64,000 bases of DNA from Aphrophora alni (lineage: Eukaryota; Arthropoda; Insecta; Hemiptera; Aphrophoridae). Under the pieces are notes generated by a model, which was not told the DNA's origin, made no database searches, and saw only the letters and a list, made by a program, of their open reading frames with translations. Shown here piece after piece: positions 36,603 through 48,409 of the stretch. The stretch covers positions 15,394,954 through 15,458,953 of the forward strand of contig OY740771.1 in assembly GCA_963513935.1 (NCBI GenBank), written 5' to 3'. Numbering within the stretch: the stretch's first letter is position 1; the number at the start of each line of letters is the position of its first letter. A program made the translations under genes and the position numbers.

Positions 36603-37784
36603 CAGGGTTATCATAAAACAATGGTGAGGTTTTGAACATGATTTAAATGAAAATAGAATTACTTACAGCTGATGTTGATTATTTATCTAAATCGGCTTCT
36701 GAAATATTTTTTTTTGCATAACTAATAAATTTCGATATCGATAATCAAATTCTCCCCATCACAAGGTGTCAGGTCTGGACTCCTTGGAGGCCAGCGTATA
36801 GAGCCTTGCCGGCCTATCCATCGATGTCCAAACTTTTCATTCAAAGTGTGTACGACAAATGCACTAAAGTGCGGGCGTGCGCCATCTTGTTGGAAATGAA
36901 GTTGTTGAATGTTTTCGAGTTTATCCAGCTGAGGAAAACAATAATTGAATAACATATCGAGGCACACAATTTCATTAATTGTCTTTTCAGCAAAAAAGAA
37001 AGGTCCTAATAGACGATTTTTCATAACACCACACCAAACATTAACTTTCGGCGAGTCGCTTATTTTCTCAAAAATTGTATGTGGGGTTTCAGATCCCTAT
37101 ATACGTGAATTGTTAACATACCCGTTAATATGGGATGTAGCTTCGTTTAAAAAATTACATCATCTAAAAATGATTGGTTTTCATCAATCTTGTTCAACAT
37201 TTCAACAGCGAAATTAAAACGTTTTGCACTATCATCAGGTTTCAATTCCTGTAATAGCTGGATTTTATAAGCGTGTAATATCAGTCTTTTGTGTAAAACT
37301 TTGTGGATTGTTGTTTTTGGAATACATAACTCTAGGCTTCGTTAAGGTATTTACTTCTTAGGACTTCTGATTGCATATTATGCATAAGTTCAATTTTTTC
37401 GTCTGATACACTTGGCCTGCCAGATGATTTCTGCTTTTGAACTGATCCAATTTCTTCGAATTGTTTGAACCAAATTCGCATGTTATTTTTATGTAGTGGA
37501 TCTTTTCTGTATTTGTGTCGAAATACACGTTGCACTGAAATTACAGACTTGAATTCAGTCAGCAACAAAACACACTTTGCTTTTTCTTTATTAGATAACA
37601 TAACACTCTACACAGTACACTCCAGAAAACACAAAACACACTACCAAAACAATGCAAGAATTGTTACAACAGCTGTTTAACAAACTTTTGGGTTATAGGC
37701 TATCCGCGATACAATAAAACAAAATTTATCTACTGCCTTCGTATGAATTAATGAAACCCTACTATTCTCTTATGACAACCTCTG
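36603..37784 (-). mobile_element. DD41D mariner-like transposon, both ends preserved
   Basis: The left end CAGGGTTATCATAAAACAAT and the reverse complement of the right end, CAGAGGTTGTCATAAGAGAA, form an imperfect ~28-bp TIR (alignment needs a one-base gap), with TA on both sides. Length is ~1.18 kb, normal for a mariner-type element. The decayed transposase runs on the minus strand (36,722-37,601). The right end is immediately followed by TA and another CAGGGTG terminus. Confidence 0.88.
36722..37601 (-). pseudogene. DD41D mariner-like transposase, frameshifted
   Basis: The N-terminal ~89 residues (37,601 to 37,332) begin MLSNKEKAKCVLLLTEFKS and contain MRIWFKQFEEIGS and KSSGRPSVSDEKI. This is the HTH DNA-binding part typical of these proteins. 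A frameshifted middle reads VNVWCGVMKNRLLGPFFF. The C-terminal open frame (37,024 to 36,722) has HFQQDGARPHFSA, RWIGRQG and WPPRSPDLTPCD. Between Asp of QQDG and Asp of TPCD I count 41 residues, hence DD41D rather than the mariner 34. The first catalytic Asp region is degraded, and after TPCD the usual FFLWG is replaced by GENLI. It is inactive but one of the better preserved copies. Confidence 0.85.
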
Positions 37785-37786
37785 TA

Positions 37787-38924
37787 TACAGGGTGATTTT
37801 TAAGTATAGAAACGGCATCATACAGCATAATTGGGAGGTACTTGAAGGCAGAAACAAAAGCGAATATACATAGTTTAAAAAATATATACTTTTTTGTATG
37901 TTTCAAATTTGTGCGGAGCCATCTTGACTAAGCATTAAGTAAATTAAAATTAGTTATTTCAAAAAATTACATTTCCGTAAAAAAATAATGAATGAGTTAC
38001 GTTCTGGTAATACACATCCACCAACGCATTTAAAATCGTTACTTAAAAAGTTGCTCAGAATCCATGTGTTAGTTTACAAGGAGAACACTCTTGCAACTCG
38101 AGGTGTATGGACCTATACCTTGTTATTTATGCATCCATTGTCCTCTATACTGCCCGAGGTTATCTTTGCGTTGGTGGCTAAAAGACCGCTACAATTTGGA
38201 ACCTGTTCAGGCGCAAGTAGCTCCTATTGATTCCTCGATACACAACGGTTAAAGGTGAAGATTACATCACCGGGAGCAGGTCGTACCTGCACGTTTCCTT
38301 CTGACATCGTATAATTGATACTCATACGAGCCAATACTCGTAGACTCCAGTCAAATAACACTAATGATTCTAGAAAATAACTCGGCAGAGCTTCTGAGCT
38401 TTAGAAAACGCGACACTGAAATCATAATTTACCTACGTGATCGGTATACATGTGGGATTATTATGTTATTTATGTTAAAACACGTATAATAATAGTAATA
38501 CCTTCAAGAGGTAAAAGGTTATTCGTATTTGTACGTTGCTTGCAACAAAAAAAATATACACACAAAGTGTATGAAATATGTGTTGCGAAATATATTAAAC
38601 AGGTTTTGTGAAGTGTGAATTCTAGGATGAATAATAGTTTTAATCAATTAGAGTTTATTTATTAAGAATTTATAGTGGTTGTTAAATATGAAGACTAACC
38701 GCCATATTGGATTTCTTGTTAATAATAATACGCGTGCGCGTATTAAGGGATAATAAAGGATGGAGAATTGTTTAATTTTTACCAGTTGCGACTGTACGAA
38801 TTTCGTTATATTGACAGATTTGGCTAATCGTCTTATTGTATAAGACGAAAAACTTATTGGTCATCATTGCTTTAAGAAAGGAAGAAAAGAAGATAAAAAA
38901 CCCTTAGCACTTTAATAATTTAAT
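37787..38924. other. DNA beginning with an isolated CAGGGTG terminus; no gene
   Basis: It starts CAGGGTGATTTTTAAGTATA, directly after the DD41D element. No matching right end was found. The plus frame at 37,988-38,230 is unrecognised. CCGCCATATTGGATTTCTTG near 38,700 resembles GCCGCCATATTGGATTATTC near 20,646. Confidence 0.45.
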
Positions 38925-40050
38925 TTCGTGAGGGTAGAAAAGAACAAGAATTTGTTAAAAGAGACCTGATGATAAAGATAAAAGAGAAAGATCTAACCCA
39001 ACACTGCAACACTGAAAAAAAACATAAAATAAACCCCCAAACATTTGAACACTTTAATAGCGTTAAGTTAGAAAGAGAACAACAATTGGTTAAGAGAAAC
39101 CTGGTAAGAAATAAAAATTAGTTTCTTACCGTCAAACGTAGACTATCCTTGTCCTGGGTTAGACGTGTTACATTTGTTACAAGACTTATCACATTATCAA
39201 ACACTGTACATAAAACATATATTAAATGTCAAAAAATACAGAGTTCACATTTTAATACGTCCTTTGGAATGTCGTCATAATTTAAAAAAATTAATAAATC
39301 ACAAAAACACGTAAAAAGTGATACACCATTTTCCTTGTTGGCTAACGGTACTATTTATAAACGTTAGTCAGCGTAATAACAATAATTGTTTAATAATTGT
39401 GTGTTCCGTTAGCCAAAAATAAAAATGATGTATGACTTTTTACGTATTTTTGTGATTTTTTTTTTTTAATTATGACAACGTTCGAATGGCGTATTAAATG
39501 TGAACTGTGTATTTTTGACATTTAATATGTGTTTCGTGTAAAGTGTTTGATAATGTGATGAAACATCTGTAGTAGGTCTTATCCAGGACAAGGATACGTT
39601 TGACGGTAAGAAATATAATTTTTATTTTGAATTTCCTTATCCAAACTAAGTGAATTTATATGAAAACTGATATAAATGATGAAATATAAAGATCTAACCG
39701 ACACACTACAAAAAATAAAGTAAGAAAAGAACATAAAAATAAACTCTCCAACACTCGAATATCATTGAGGTATAAAGAGAATACCTCTTTAGATCAAACT
39801 TATTTTAAAGATGAAAGAAAGGGATCTAACCAAAGGTTACAAAAGATAAAACAAAATGGAAGATGAAATTACGACCTAAATAGTATTCGAATATTCAAAA
39901 GCATCGAGTTAGAAAGTAAACAAGAGCTGGTCAAGAGCGATCTGAAAGGAAAGATCAAATAGAGGGATCTAACACAATACTATATGAAAAAAAAAAAATA
40001 GGTAAAGCTGAGATACCATGGGATTCCCACTCCCGTACTCACTATTATAA
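38925..40050 (+). repeat. Cluster of family B copies
   Basis: Copies lie at about 38,925-39,010; 39,060-39,105 plus 39,660-39,715 (one copy split by a hairpin element); 39,750-39,845; and 39,895-40,050. All show AGAACAA-AATTGGT/GAGCTGGTC, then AGAG, GATGAAA, then GATCTAAC. The last ends GGGATTCCCACTCCCGTACT, the conserved family end. Confidence 0.7.
39109..39628. mobile_element. 520-bp near-perfect hairpin element inside a family B copy
   Basis: The left arm TTTCTTACCGTCAAACGTAG and the reverse complement of the right arm (TTTCTTACCGTCAAACGTAT) match. The match continues through CCTTGTCC, ATCACATTATCAAACACT, ACATATTAAATGTCAAAAA, CACATTTAATACG, ACGTAAAAAGT and GGCTAACGG to a ~45-bp loop near 39,375. 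Arms are ~240 bp. The flanks are the two halves of one family B repeat, so this inserted into it. Exact termini and TSD are unclear. No coding content. Confidence 0.85.
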
Positions 40051-40085
40051 TTATTGTTTTTAGGAATACAAGTATTAATTCTTTA

Positions 40086-40120
40086 TCTTCTTCTTCTTCT
40101 TCTTCTTCTTCTTCTTCTTT
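40086..40120. repeat. (TTC)n microsatellite
   Basis: About 11 TTC units. Confidence 0.95.
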
Positions 40121-40628
40121 CATCTATGGTGGGTCTTTGTCTATTTCATTAGATTTCATTCTAAAGTTGTCTCTTGTGCAACTTTTCTGACTTGATCTTC
40201 CTCTAAAAAGATTAGACCCACCTTCTTGTTTCCATATTTTTCTCTCCTCCATCTTTCCAAAGTGTATATTCTTTGTACACTTTCTTAGTTTCATCTTATT
40301 TTTTCATGTATAGAAACCAAGCCAATGAGAATTCAACCGATCCTACCTTTGTGAATAATTTCACCCAAATGTCATCTATTTTGATTCTTGAAATTCTACC
40401 GTTAATTAAATATTTGTTACGCGATTTTTGACTAATGAATTGGTGCATCCATTCGTACTACTGAGATTACGTCTCTTCGAATGGGTACAACACACGAAGA
40501 AGATCTAAGGCGAATGTTTTAGGCTATGCTTGACACTACCGTACATGTACCCTGTATGTTCAGTAGTAGGAGCAACTTGCGGGTTGGTCAGCCTATGAAA
40601 CATCAGTATTAAAACACTTTACTTTAAT
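40121..40628. other. No gene seen
   Basis: The minus strand is fairly open and K/E-rich but not recognisable; it may be more decayed LINE DNA. Confidence 0.35.
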
Positions 40629-40826
40629 TTATCCAACGCCATCCGTCCTTGGCAGTTCGGCCATTGGACTACGAGCCTCCCAGTAGCGTGTTGCGATGTC
40701 ATCGGGCATGTTCGTGAGGTTGGTGCATGTCATAAAGTGAAGGGCGTCCATTCGGGAGGACTGGCAGAGAGGACAGCAGTCATTTGGGGCCAGGCCGATT
40801 CTGTGCAGATGGGCCTGAAGGTAGTC
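40629..40826 (-). pseudogene. LINE ORF2 3'-terminal fragment (zinc-knuckle end), 65 codons
   Basis: An uninterrupted minus frame without a start codon reads DYLQAHLHRIGLAP, then CPLCQSSRMDALHFMTC, then ATRYWEARSPM, and ends at TAA (40,629-40,631). GHDYL.AHL.RIGL, CPLC...H....C and YWEAR are typical of the segment after RNase H at the C-terminus of insect non-LTR retrotransposon ORF2. The Cys/His spacing is C-x2-C-x8-H-x3-C. The fragment is GC-richer than its surroundings and lacks frameshifts, so it may be a relatively recent 5'-truncated insertion. Reading upstream, the frame hits TAA right before DYL. Confidence 0.75.
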
Positions 40827-41221
40827 TTAAACATAGTAGTACTAAATCAAGGTAGTATTAATACATAAAAGGACATACTGTAAATAGAATTTTGACGAAG
40901 ATACAGGAAACGTAAATACAGAGACTCATCATCTTGAAGATTCCCTTATGGTTTGATCCTGGATGGTGAAAAATAAAATAGAATAGGAAAGGTGTTTTAG
41001 TTAATGCGAACCTCACACTACTAAGTGCGCCAACTTCTGGTGTTGGCTGGTGGAGATTCCATCGTCTCTACGAAAACAAAAAAAAATATACTGATAGTTA
41101 CGAGATTCGGCAGGGTCGTCTCCGACGCGGCGCGGCGTGGCGAGGAGTTGTTTGTCCCCTTTGTTGCTTTAAGGCAAGAAACCCCTCGGCATCATCGGCT
41201 TATGCTGTACTCCCCGAATAC

Positions 41222-41262
41222 TCTATAACCTTAGTGTTGGAAAAGAACAACAGTTGGTCAAT
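41222..41262 (+). repeat. Family B fragment
   Basis: AACCTTAGTGTTGGAAAAGA then ACAACAGTTGGTCAA matches the family B start. Confidence 0.55.
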
Positions 41263-41279
41263 TAGCTACTTAACATCTA

Positions 41280-41560
41280 TACAGATTCGAGGTCACCTTG
41301 AGGGAAGACAATTGACGCGAAGGAAGCGAGTTGAATTTCTTTAATATGTACACATCTAGCCAACGTCGAGAAAGTATTGATATACACAATTACAAACCTA
41401 CCCTACTGGGTGAGACTTTTTGTTCAAACAATACAGTTTTCTGCCTACAATGCCCAAGACACCAACTTTTGAGCATTACATTCAGAGGATCTGCTTGTAT
41501 TATATTACATGGTGGGGCTGAATAAGTACCATAATAGAGCTTATTAACTTGTGTTTTTCA
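41280..41560 (+). repeat. Family D copy
   Basis: ACAGATTCGAGGTC, GGAAGCGAGTTGAATTTC, CCTACAATGCCCAAGACACC, TGGTGGGGCTGAATAAGTAC and GCTTATTAACTTG parallel 15,375-15,700. The short plus frames at 41,025-41,525 are not supported as genes. Confidence 0.65.
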
Positions 41561-43049
41561 TCCATTTCGAAACTCCCCACATACTTATATAAATATATAT
41601 GACATTTTTTAAAATCAGGTTAATAAATTTGTTCATTTTCCGGTGAAATTTACGATCAAATATAAAGTATTTAAGAAGTAACCCAGAGCGTTTTGAAAAC
41701 AAGGATCTGTGCACATGTCATGGTCGAACAGTTACAACAGCTTATTTCCTATAAAAGTAAACTGATAAAATCGTGAACTACAAGCATTAACTTTCACACT
41801 TGTTGGACACGTATTGCATTACTCTTTGATAACACGTTGACTTGCAGAACAGGTGTTGGATATTAAATCTCCAATGACTGAAGAAGATTCTATCGGGAAA
41901 TAAAATTCACACAACGACGCCACTTAAGTAAATTTACAACGTCAATTCTGTAACCAAACAATGTTCAAGTGTCAAATTACAAAGAAACTGACTGGAATTT
42001 TCGTCTAAACGTGATATCTAGTTTCACATCGTGAGATCGTTCTTACACATTGTGAATTTATTTGTGCGATAGACAATTTATACGTTTTCGAGTAGAGACG
42101 GTTGTGCTTAATTTATTATTATTGGAAGATTGAATACAGTGTGTGCTGTAACAAGTTTTTGTTAGAAGAGGTTTTGTAATAGATTGAGGGGGATATGCTT
42201 CAACATACTGGGTGTATAGTTCTGAAACAGTTAAATTCTTAAACTAGGAAAGATTTAAAAAATACTTTTCGAGATATTCGATTCGTTCCCCCCTCAAAAA
42301 TGGAAAGCAACTGATTTTTTTAATACTAATCCATCGAACGATATCTTATTTCAAAAATTTTATTTAGTCGAAAAATATTTTGCTCTAATTTTCTATTTTT
42401 AGAGCGATGAGAACTAATACATTTTGTTTGGGTTGTTGGTTAATTAATCAAATTGTAATAAAAAATATTACAGCCGATTTTATTCCAGTTGTAAGTTTTA
42501 GTTTTCCCCCTTATAATAGCTATCTCGAAATTTAAACTGTAGCTCCTAATTAACCATAAATAACGAAATATAAGCGATCTCCCGATAGATATCATTTAAA
42601 ATAAAAAAATCTACGAAATTAAACTCTATTAGTTTAAGTTAAATCACACTTGATAATGCATTTAAACCTCTAGTAAACATTTTTTTCAATTTTAATACCT
42701 CTTTTTCGTTTCTCAAGGTTGGTAATGTTTTGTTGTTAGATGAAAGAAAAATCCTATCGTATTACTAAAAACTAAATTCTATGGCAACACTGAAGTAAAC
42801 AATTATATAGAGGTTAGCTTCTACATAAGATGTGATAATCTGGTCCTTCTTTAAGGTGACCGAACGACCGTGAGGTCCAGATGTAGTTGCTCGTTAAGGA
42901 GTAAAAGACTTCATGAAAAGCTCAAATGTAAATGTGATCTGAATTTTTATTTATTGTTGTTGTTTGTTTGTTGTTGTTATTATTTGTCGTTCATCTCATC
43001 ACCTTGTAACAAAATTAAGATAAGACTTTTAAATAAAAACACCTATCCC
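41561..43049. other. AT-rich DNA, no gene seen
   Basis: No supported gene. A weak CTGAAGA-type motif is at 41,878. TGGGTGTATAGTTCTGAAAC near 42,210 looks like a worn transposon end. Confidence 0.4.
41878..41901 (+). other. CTGAAGA-type motif, copy 5, weak
   Basis: CTGAAGAAGATTCTATCGGG then AAAT. The 5' half fits; the 3' half has GGGAAAT in place of CGAAACG. Confidence 0.35.
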
Positions 43050-43190
43050 TCAAATACTCTAATAGGATCAGCGTCAGAAAAGAACAAGATTTGGTCAAGA
43101 GAGACCGGATAGTAAAGATGATAGAGATCTAACTCAAGACTTAAAGAAAGTGTGTAGTTCCTGGTATTCCGCGTCCGTACTTACTATAAT
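43050..43190 (+). repeat. Family B copy, near-complete
   Basis: AGAAAAGAACAAGATTTGGT, CAAGAGAGACCGGATAGTAA, AGATGATAGAGATCTAACTC and TATTCCGCGTCCGTACTTAC give the full family order. Confidence 0.8.
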
Positions 43191-44680
43191 GACTCGCTGA
43201 CAAGTAAGATCTGGATGCAATCCTCTCACAGATTATAATATTAATTCATAATGAACCTTTTATTATATCTATTACTTTGGTTACATCACACCGATTCCAA
43301 ATTAGAGCCAAGGTTTAACTTTAAAATAGCCCACTCCAGTACTACATTTAACTGTAGCATATTTACAAAACTAATGATTGCCATTTATATAAATCAGTTT
43401 TGAATGACATTGGATAAATTAATGCCCCTTAATTATTATTATCATGTATCATGTTTCATATACAAACATATCATAATTGGAAAGTTGCATAATATGAGAG
43501 GTTCATGCACATATCCAGTGACCATGATGGAATAAGTATTTTCAACTTTGCCCTTAAGACGAACAAATTATCTTTTCTCACCGACACAGGATGGAAAAAC
43601 GTGCAAACAAGTCTCAAAAGTTTGATGTCTTTATTTAAAGCTAGAGGGAAACAAAATTTCAACAGCGTCTCAGACTTGTCAATATGAAGCTTACTGGTCT
43701 GTTATTAGTTCTGGTTCGTTACAATTTTAGATTGAGACGTTGACCTAAAAGCTTTACCGTTTGTTACGTCATCAAAATATCACGACTTTGGTATAACTAG
43801 TTGGAATTATCTTTGGTTTAGTTCTTTACTTTTGATAAAATTTCTCAGTTATTTATTTGTTTTGTTGAGTTATTTAGTGTTATTTTTTTAGAGTTGGGTT
43901 CTTTAGAACAACCGTGTCTGTTTTATTTGTCCATGACTCTCATTGTCCATCCATCATTTTTGTGTAAACAATTGAAGGATTTTGCATTTGGCATGTTTTT
44001 TTTTGTGTTAGTCAGTTAAAACTTGTGTCTAAAATAATTACTCAAAATTTAGGAATACTCCAATGAGAGATACAAACTGATATAAAACATAAAGGTACTT
44101 ACCGAGCTCTGGTGTAAATCAGATTATACATTATTTACAGAAACTTAACAATATGTTTTGAAACAATCATTAGTCGTTGAGATGTTTTTGAACTTCGTAC
44201 CTGACCAAATGGCGAAAGGTTTCGACAGGATTTCATATCGACTATTTCTCCAAATCGTAGATAATTTTGCTTTAAAACGATTGGAAGTAATATTAAAGTA
44301 TGAACGATATATTTTAGTGTGTTTTCAATTTAACAAAATACGTGTAACTACCAATTGAAACGCTCTTAAATTTTAAAATATTTATTTTGTAATGATCACA
44401 AAAGATTTTGTCAAACCAACATTTTCGTTCCTTTGAATAAATTGTTTTTCTGTCTCACCCTCTCACCGCTTCTTTCTCAGACAGTAAAGTATTGAGGTGA
44501 ATTTTGAGGTGAGGTTAGGATTGAATAGTACTCTCTACTACCTAACCCAATTATATAACAACTCATTTAAAACAAAATACCAATGGACAATACCAAAAAT
44601 AACAAATAAAACAAAAACATTAACAGAATTATAAATATAAACTAACAGGAAACTTAAATTTATAAAGCACACAAGTACGG

Positions 44681-44684
<4 letters not shown>
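43191..44684. other. No gene seen
   Basis: Opposing frames at 43,471-43,687 and the frame at 44,158-44,358 are unrecognised. Confidence 0.4.
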
Positions 44685-44744
<60 letters not shown>

Positions 44745-44745
44745 G

Positions 44746-44789
<44 letters not shown>
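44685..44789. repeat. (TA)n then (TG)n microsatellite
   Basis: About 50 bp TA then about 55 bp TG with one GGGG interruption. The Y/I- and V/C-rich plus frame across it is an artefact. Confidence 0.97.
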
Positions 44790-44791
<2 letters not shown>

Positions 44792-45939
44792 ATTTATATA
44801 TATCAACACACAAAAGCACAGTCATACATATCAACACATAAATCAGCCACACAGAACTAAAATAAGCAATATTATTACAATATAAACTAAAACACAATTC
44901 ACAAATTATCAATCATTCACACTTATGCACAAAATAAAAACTAATTAGTACGTCACACCCCAAGACGAGGACACTAGAGACACAGAGAGTGAGAGAGTCA
45001 AAGAGAGAAAGAGAAGATAAAGTATTGTTGAAATTGGCGTGCATATAACCATTTTGGATATCCTTGAACTCCCACGAACATCTGAAATACATACATTGGA
45101 TAGGAATTCAGGGTTTTCGTATCCCATTGCTAACATTGAGGAGTAATGAACAACTCTGGTTTGTTTACTCCCACCATTTAAAGGTTGACCAGTTTGAATT
45201 TTATACGCTAATCCACCAAGATTGATCAAAATGAATTGACTCGTTTGTGTTGAAGAGCACTGCTCAGATAAACCGACATAATTCCCAAAAATTGTTTCGC
45301 CTCAGTGACATCATCACATCAAACACAAAATTGATTTTTCAATCTATCACATAACCTCAATCACAGTACATTTTTTATCTAAGAACGAAATATTTCCACC
45401 ACCTACCTCACGTACTTTTTTATTCTCCAGTTGATTATTTATCACAGCGCATGCGCCGGTGTTAATTAGTTCAATCCATGTTTGCATGACATAAATAACC
45501 CACGAACATGACCAATAACAAAACAACCTTATAAATAACAATTTGAGCTTCAACTTGATTGTATTTCAATATTAAGAACCCGATATCACACGGTAAACAT
45601 TGTTTTAAAAATACAACTTTAATTGCACTAGGTTAATAAAAGTCGAATGATTTAAAAGAGTAAACGTTTCATACATGTTCAATCGTGCATACGGAACACA
45701 AATCCTGTGAGAATATATATACATATATATACCGTTGTAACTCTACTGTCATTGCGTGCTAATGGTTGCAGTATGAGTCACATCATTCAATATTGCCTCC
45801 GTTATGCATTCTTTATGTGATACGGACTCGAAATACATCACGTTGGTCGTATGCCGATGTCTTATGTATAGTGATTTACCGTGTTAGTCATAAATCGGTT
45901 TTGAGGTTCATTAATAATAACCGATAATGCCGATCGTGT
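44790..45939. other. No gene assigned
   Basis: 44,945-45,229 minus is a 94-codon frame (MINLGGLAYKIQTG...). Its C-terminal third is microsatellite-like. The N-terminal two thirds has reasonable composition but no recognised domain, so I leave it unassigned. Confidence 0.35.
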
Positions 45940-46560
45940 GTGGTTTTTTTTAGGAGGATAACTTGGTAAGTGGATTTTTGTAAAAGGTAACGGAAGGCAT
46001 TTTTTGATTACGTTTTGAAAGTTTCATAATTCGAGATTGATTGTTAATCTGTTTTTAAGAGGGCTAAATAAGTTATGTTAGGTTAGATGGTTTTTCAGGA
46101 TAATAATTTAGTGAGCTAAGATTTTTGCAAATTTTTGTAGAAAGAGAAATAATATTTTAATCTTGAAAATTATGGTTTATTTGTTTTTAAGAGGACTAGA
46201 TTAGCATAGGTTAGGTGGTTTTTAGGACGATAATTTAGTGAACTGTTTCATTAGGTTTTGAAGTCTTTGGAATTTAAAAATAATGGTTTATTTGTTTGTG
46301 AGAGAGATAAGTTAGGTCAGGTTAGGCGGTTTTTTAAGACAATATTTTGGTATGTTAGGATGTTTGCAAATTGTTATAAAAAAGTAAGAGAGGACGCCGT
46401 TAGATCATTTTTTGAAGACTCTAGAATGAGAAAATGATTGTTTGTAAAAAGGTTAGGTTAGGTAGATAGTAGGAAGATAAATTGGTAAGTAAAGATTTTT
46501 GTAGAAAGGTAAGAGAGGACTTCCGTTAAGTTATATTTTGAAAACGAAGAGTCTTTATTT
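45940..46560 (+). repeat. ~113-144-bp tandem array with embedded TTAGG runs, about 5 units
   Basis: A GGATAAT(T)TAGTGAG-like block recurs near 45,955, 46,099, 46,225, 46,338 and 46,472. It is usually preceded by GTTAGGTTAG or GTCAGGTTAGG and GGTTTTT, and followed by ATTTTTGCAAA or ATTTTTGTAGAAAGG. Units are considerably diverged. Confidence 0.75.
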
Positions 46561-47497
46561 CATACTCTTTCCATTTTTTTGTACATTGGTGAACGTAGGG
46601 GTTTTTATCTTTAGCAAATGGGGGGGGGGGACAAACTAAAGACTGGGAAATAGGTAACAATACAAGAAGTCAATCGTTTTCTTGGCCTTTAGAAGGGTTG
46701 ATTTATTTAAATCTTAATAATTATATTAAACTCCTAAATTAATTTCTCCAAAGTTTAGATGAAATCGTTTTTTACAACCGAAAACATAAATTTGCCTCAT
46801 TTCACCAATAATTCAAAAAGTTTTCAAAATAAAATTTAAAACATACAGGAATTGCTCATTCAATATTCTTAATAAATCATTGCTTTCGGTAATCAAGCAG
46901 ACACACAAATTACAAAAAAAAAGAAAAATGACCTAAAATATGAACTAAATCAGCTCATAAGTATAAATGTATACTTCTATTTATAATAACAAAATCAACA
47001 TTTCCACAAGACATGTTCTATCGCTGACGATATTTTACTCGTACAAGATTTTCCCAACAGATAATCGAATGTCTATTATCACCGGCACATCCTCGAGTAA
47101 CTTGTTCACTTCTCCTTATTTACAGAATAAGTTTTACACAAGTATGACATCTTACGAACATGGCTGTGTACAGTACGCTATCAGATTACAACTTTACAAC
47201 AGGTTTATGAAAATATAAGTAAATAGAAAAAAAAGTGCAAAACCATCTGATAAGATTAAATGTAAACATGTTACAATGAATGAATAAATTTAATGCAACA
47301 ATCTTGAATTCAAACTGTACACGCGAGTGGATTTATTTCCATTTTGGAGAAACTTTGTTTTTCTGGATGTTAACACTGAAAACATATACTGATTTAATCG
47401 AGGGAAATTTGATTTTGTTTCTTGCTTTTTAAAGGTTAAATTATCATCATCGCTTTATAAAAATAAGTAGAAAAAAGAACATGAAGTGGAGACTTTT
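46561..47497. other. No gene seen
   Basis: Poly-G run near 46,620. The plus frame at 46,967-47,218 is unrecognised. Confidence 0.4.
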
Positions 47498-47625
47498 AGC
47501 CCTCTAATACTGTAATAAAGTCAGAGTCCTAAGTAAACAAGCATTGGTCAAGAGAGATCAGATAAGAAAGGTGAAAAAGCGAGATTTAACCCAAGATGAC
47601 ATGGAAAAGTCGTAGATCTAGCTAT
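47498..47625 (+). repeat. Family B copy
   Basis: CCCTCTAATACTGTAATAAA, AACAAGCATTGGTCAAGAGA, GATCAGATAAGAAAGGTGAA and GAGATTTAACCCAAGATGAC follow the family order. Confidence 0.75.
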
Positions 47626-48409
47626 GGTTTCAATGATTACACTTTTTCATTGGAAAATCATTTGTTGAGGCTTGACATCGAAGTTTAATTAATTCTGTTT
47701 CTCGAAAACAATAATCTATGGTGATTTGTTATATATTGTTTGAACTCGACATGTGTATCTTGTGACGATGGCAGAATGTAATTTTTTTTCTCGAGTTAAA
47801 AGTTTTGATTGATAAAACATTTCAAATACATCCAACACATAAGAGACAAATCAGCTCTGTTTTCCTTGAAAGCTCCGTGTTTAAATCATTTCCCCAGTCA
47901 TTACGATAACATGTTTTTGAAATTATAATAAGCTGATTCATTAAATTATAAATTGAATTTGGGGTTATTTTATACCAAAAGTATATAGTGTGATCCGTAA
48001 GTAAGCTGTCAAACCTTAGATAATGATTCTGCGGTCATGACAAAAGAAAAAAAATTGTACGAAAACGCTGTATTCCTAAAATTTGCCATTTTGTTTTTTT
48101 ACAAAAAAAAAATTTAACTTTGGAAATAGAAAAAATATTGAGTTTAAATTTGATATTCACTTTATGAATGTATGTTTTATAAGTTTACAGAAAATAAAGA
48201 TTTTATTTTATATATTTTCAAAATGGTGACCGTTTAAAAACATTTAATATTGAATATTTCGAAAACCATTAACTTTACAAAAATTCACAAGATACCAAAA
48301 CGTTTCCTTTTTTTAATGATTAACAAAATAGTTTTTTTTTAGGTCAAAAGGAAAACCGAGTTATTGACCAAAAAAAAAAAAAAAAAACAGGAAACATAAA
48401 AAATCTCAT
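47626..48409. other. AT-rich DNA, no gene seen
   Basis: Nothing recognisable beyond short A- and T-runs. Confidence 0.45.

Noticed and set aside
36439..36627. Tyr/Ile-rich frame
   Set aside because: Translation of a (TA)n microsatellite next to a transposon end.
44682..44885. Tyr/Ile then Val/Cys-rich frame
   Set aside because: Translation of (TA)n and (TG)n.
44945..45229. 94-codon minus frame as a host gene
   Set aside because: The C-terminal part is microsatellite-like and the rest is unrecognised; kept as unassigned rather than called.
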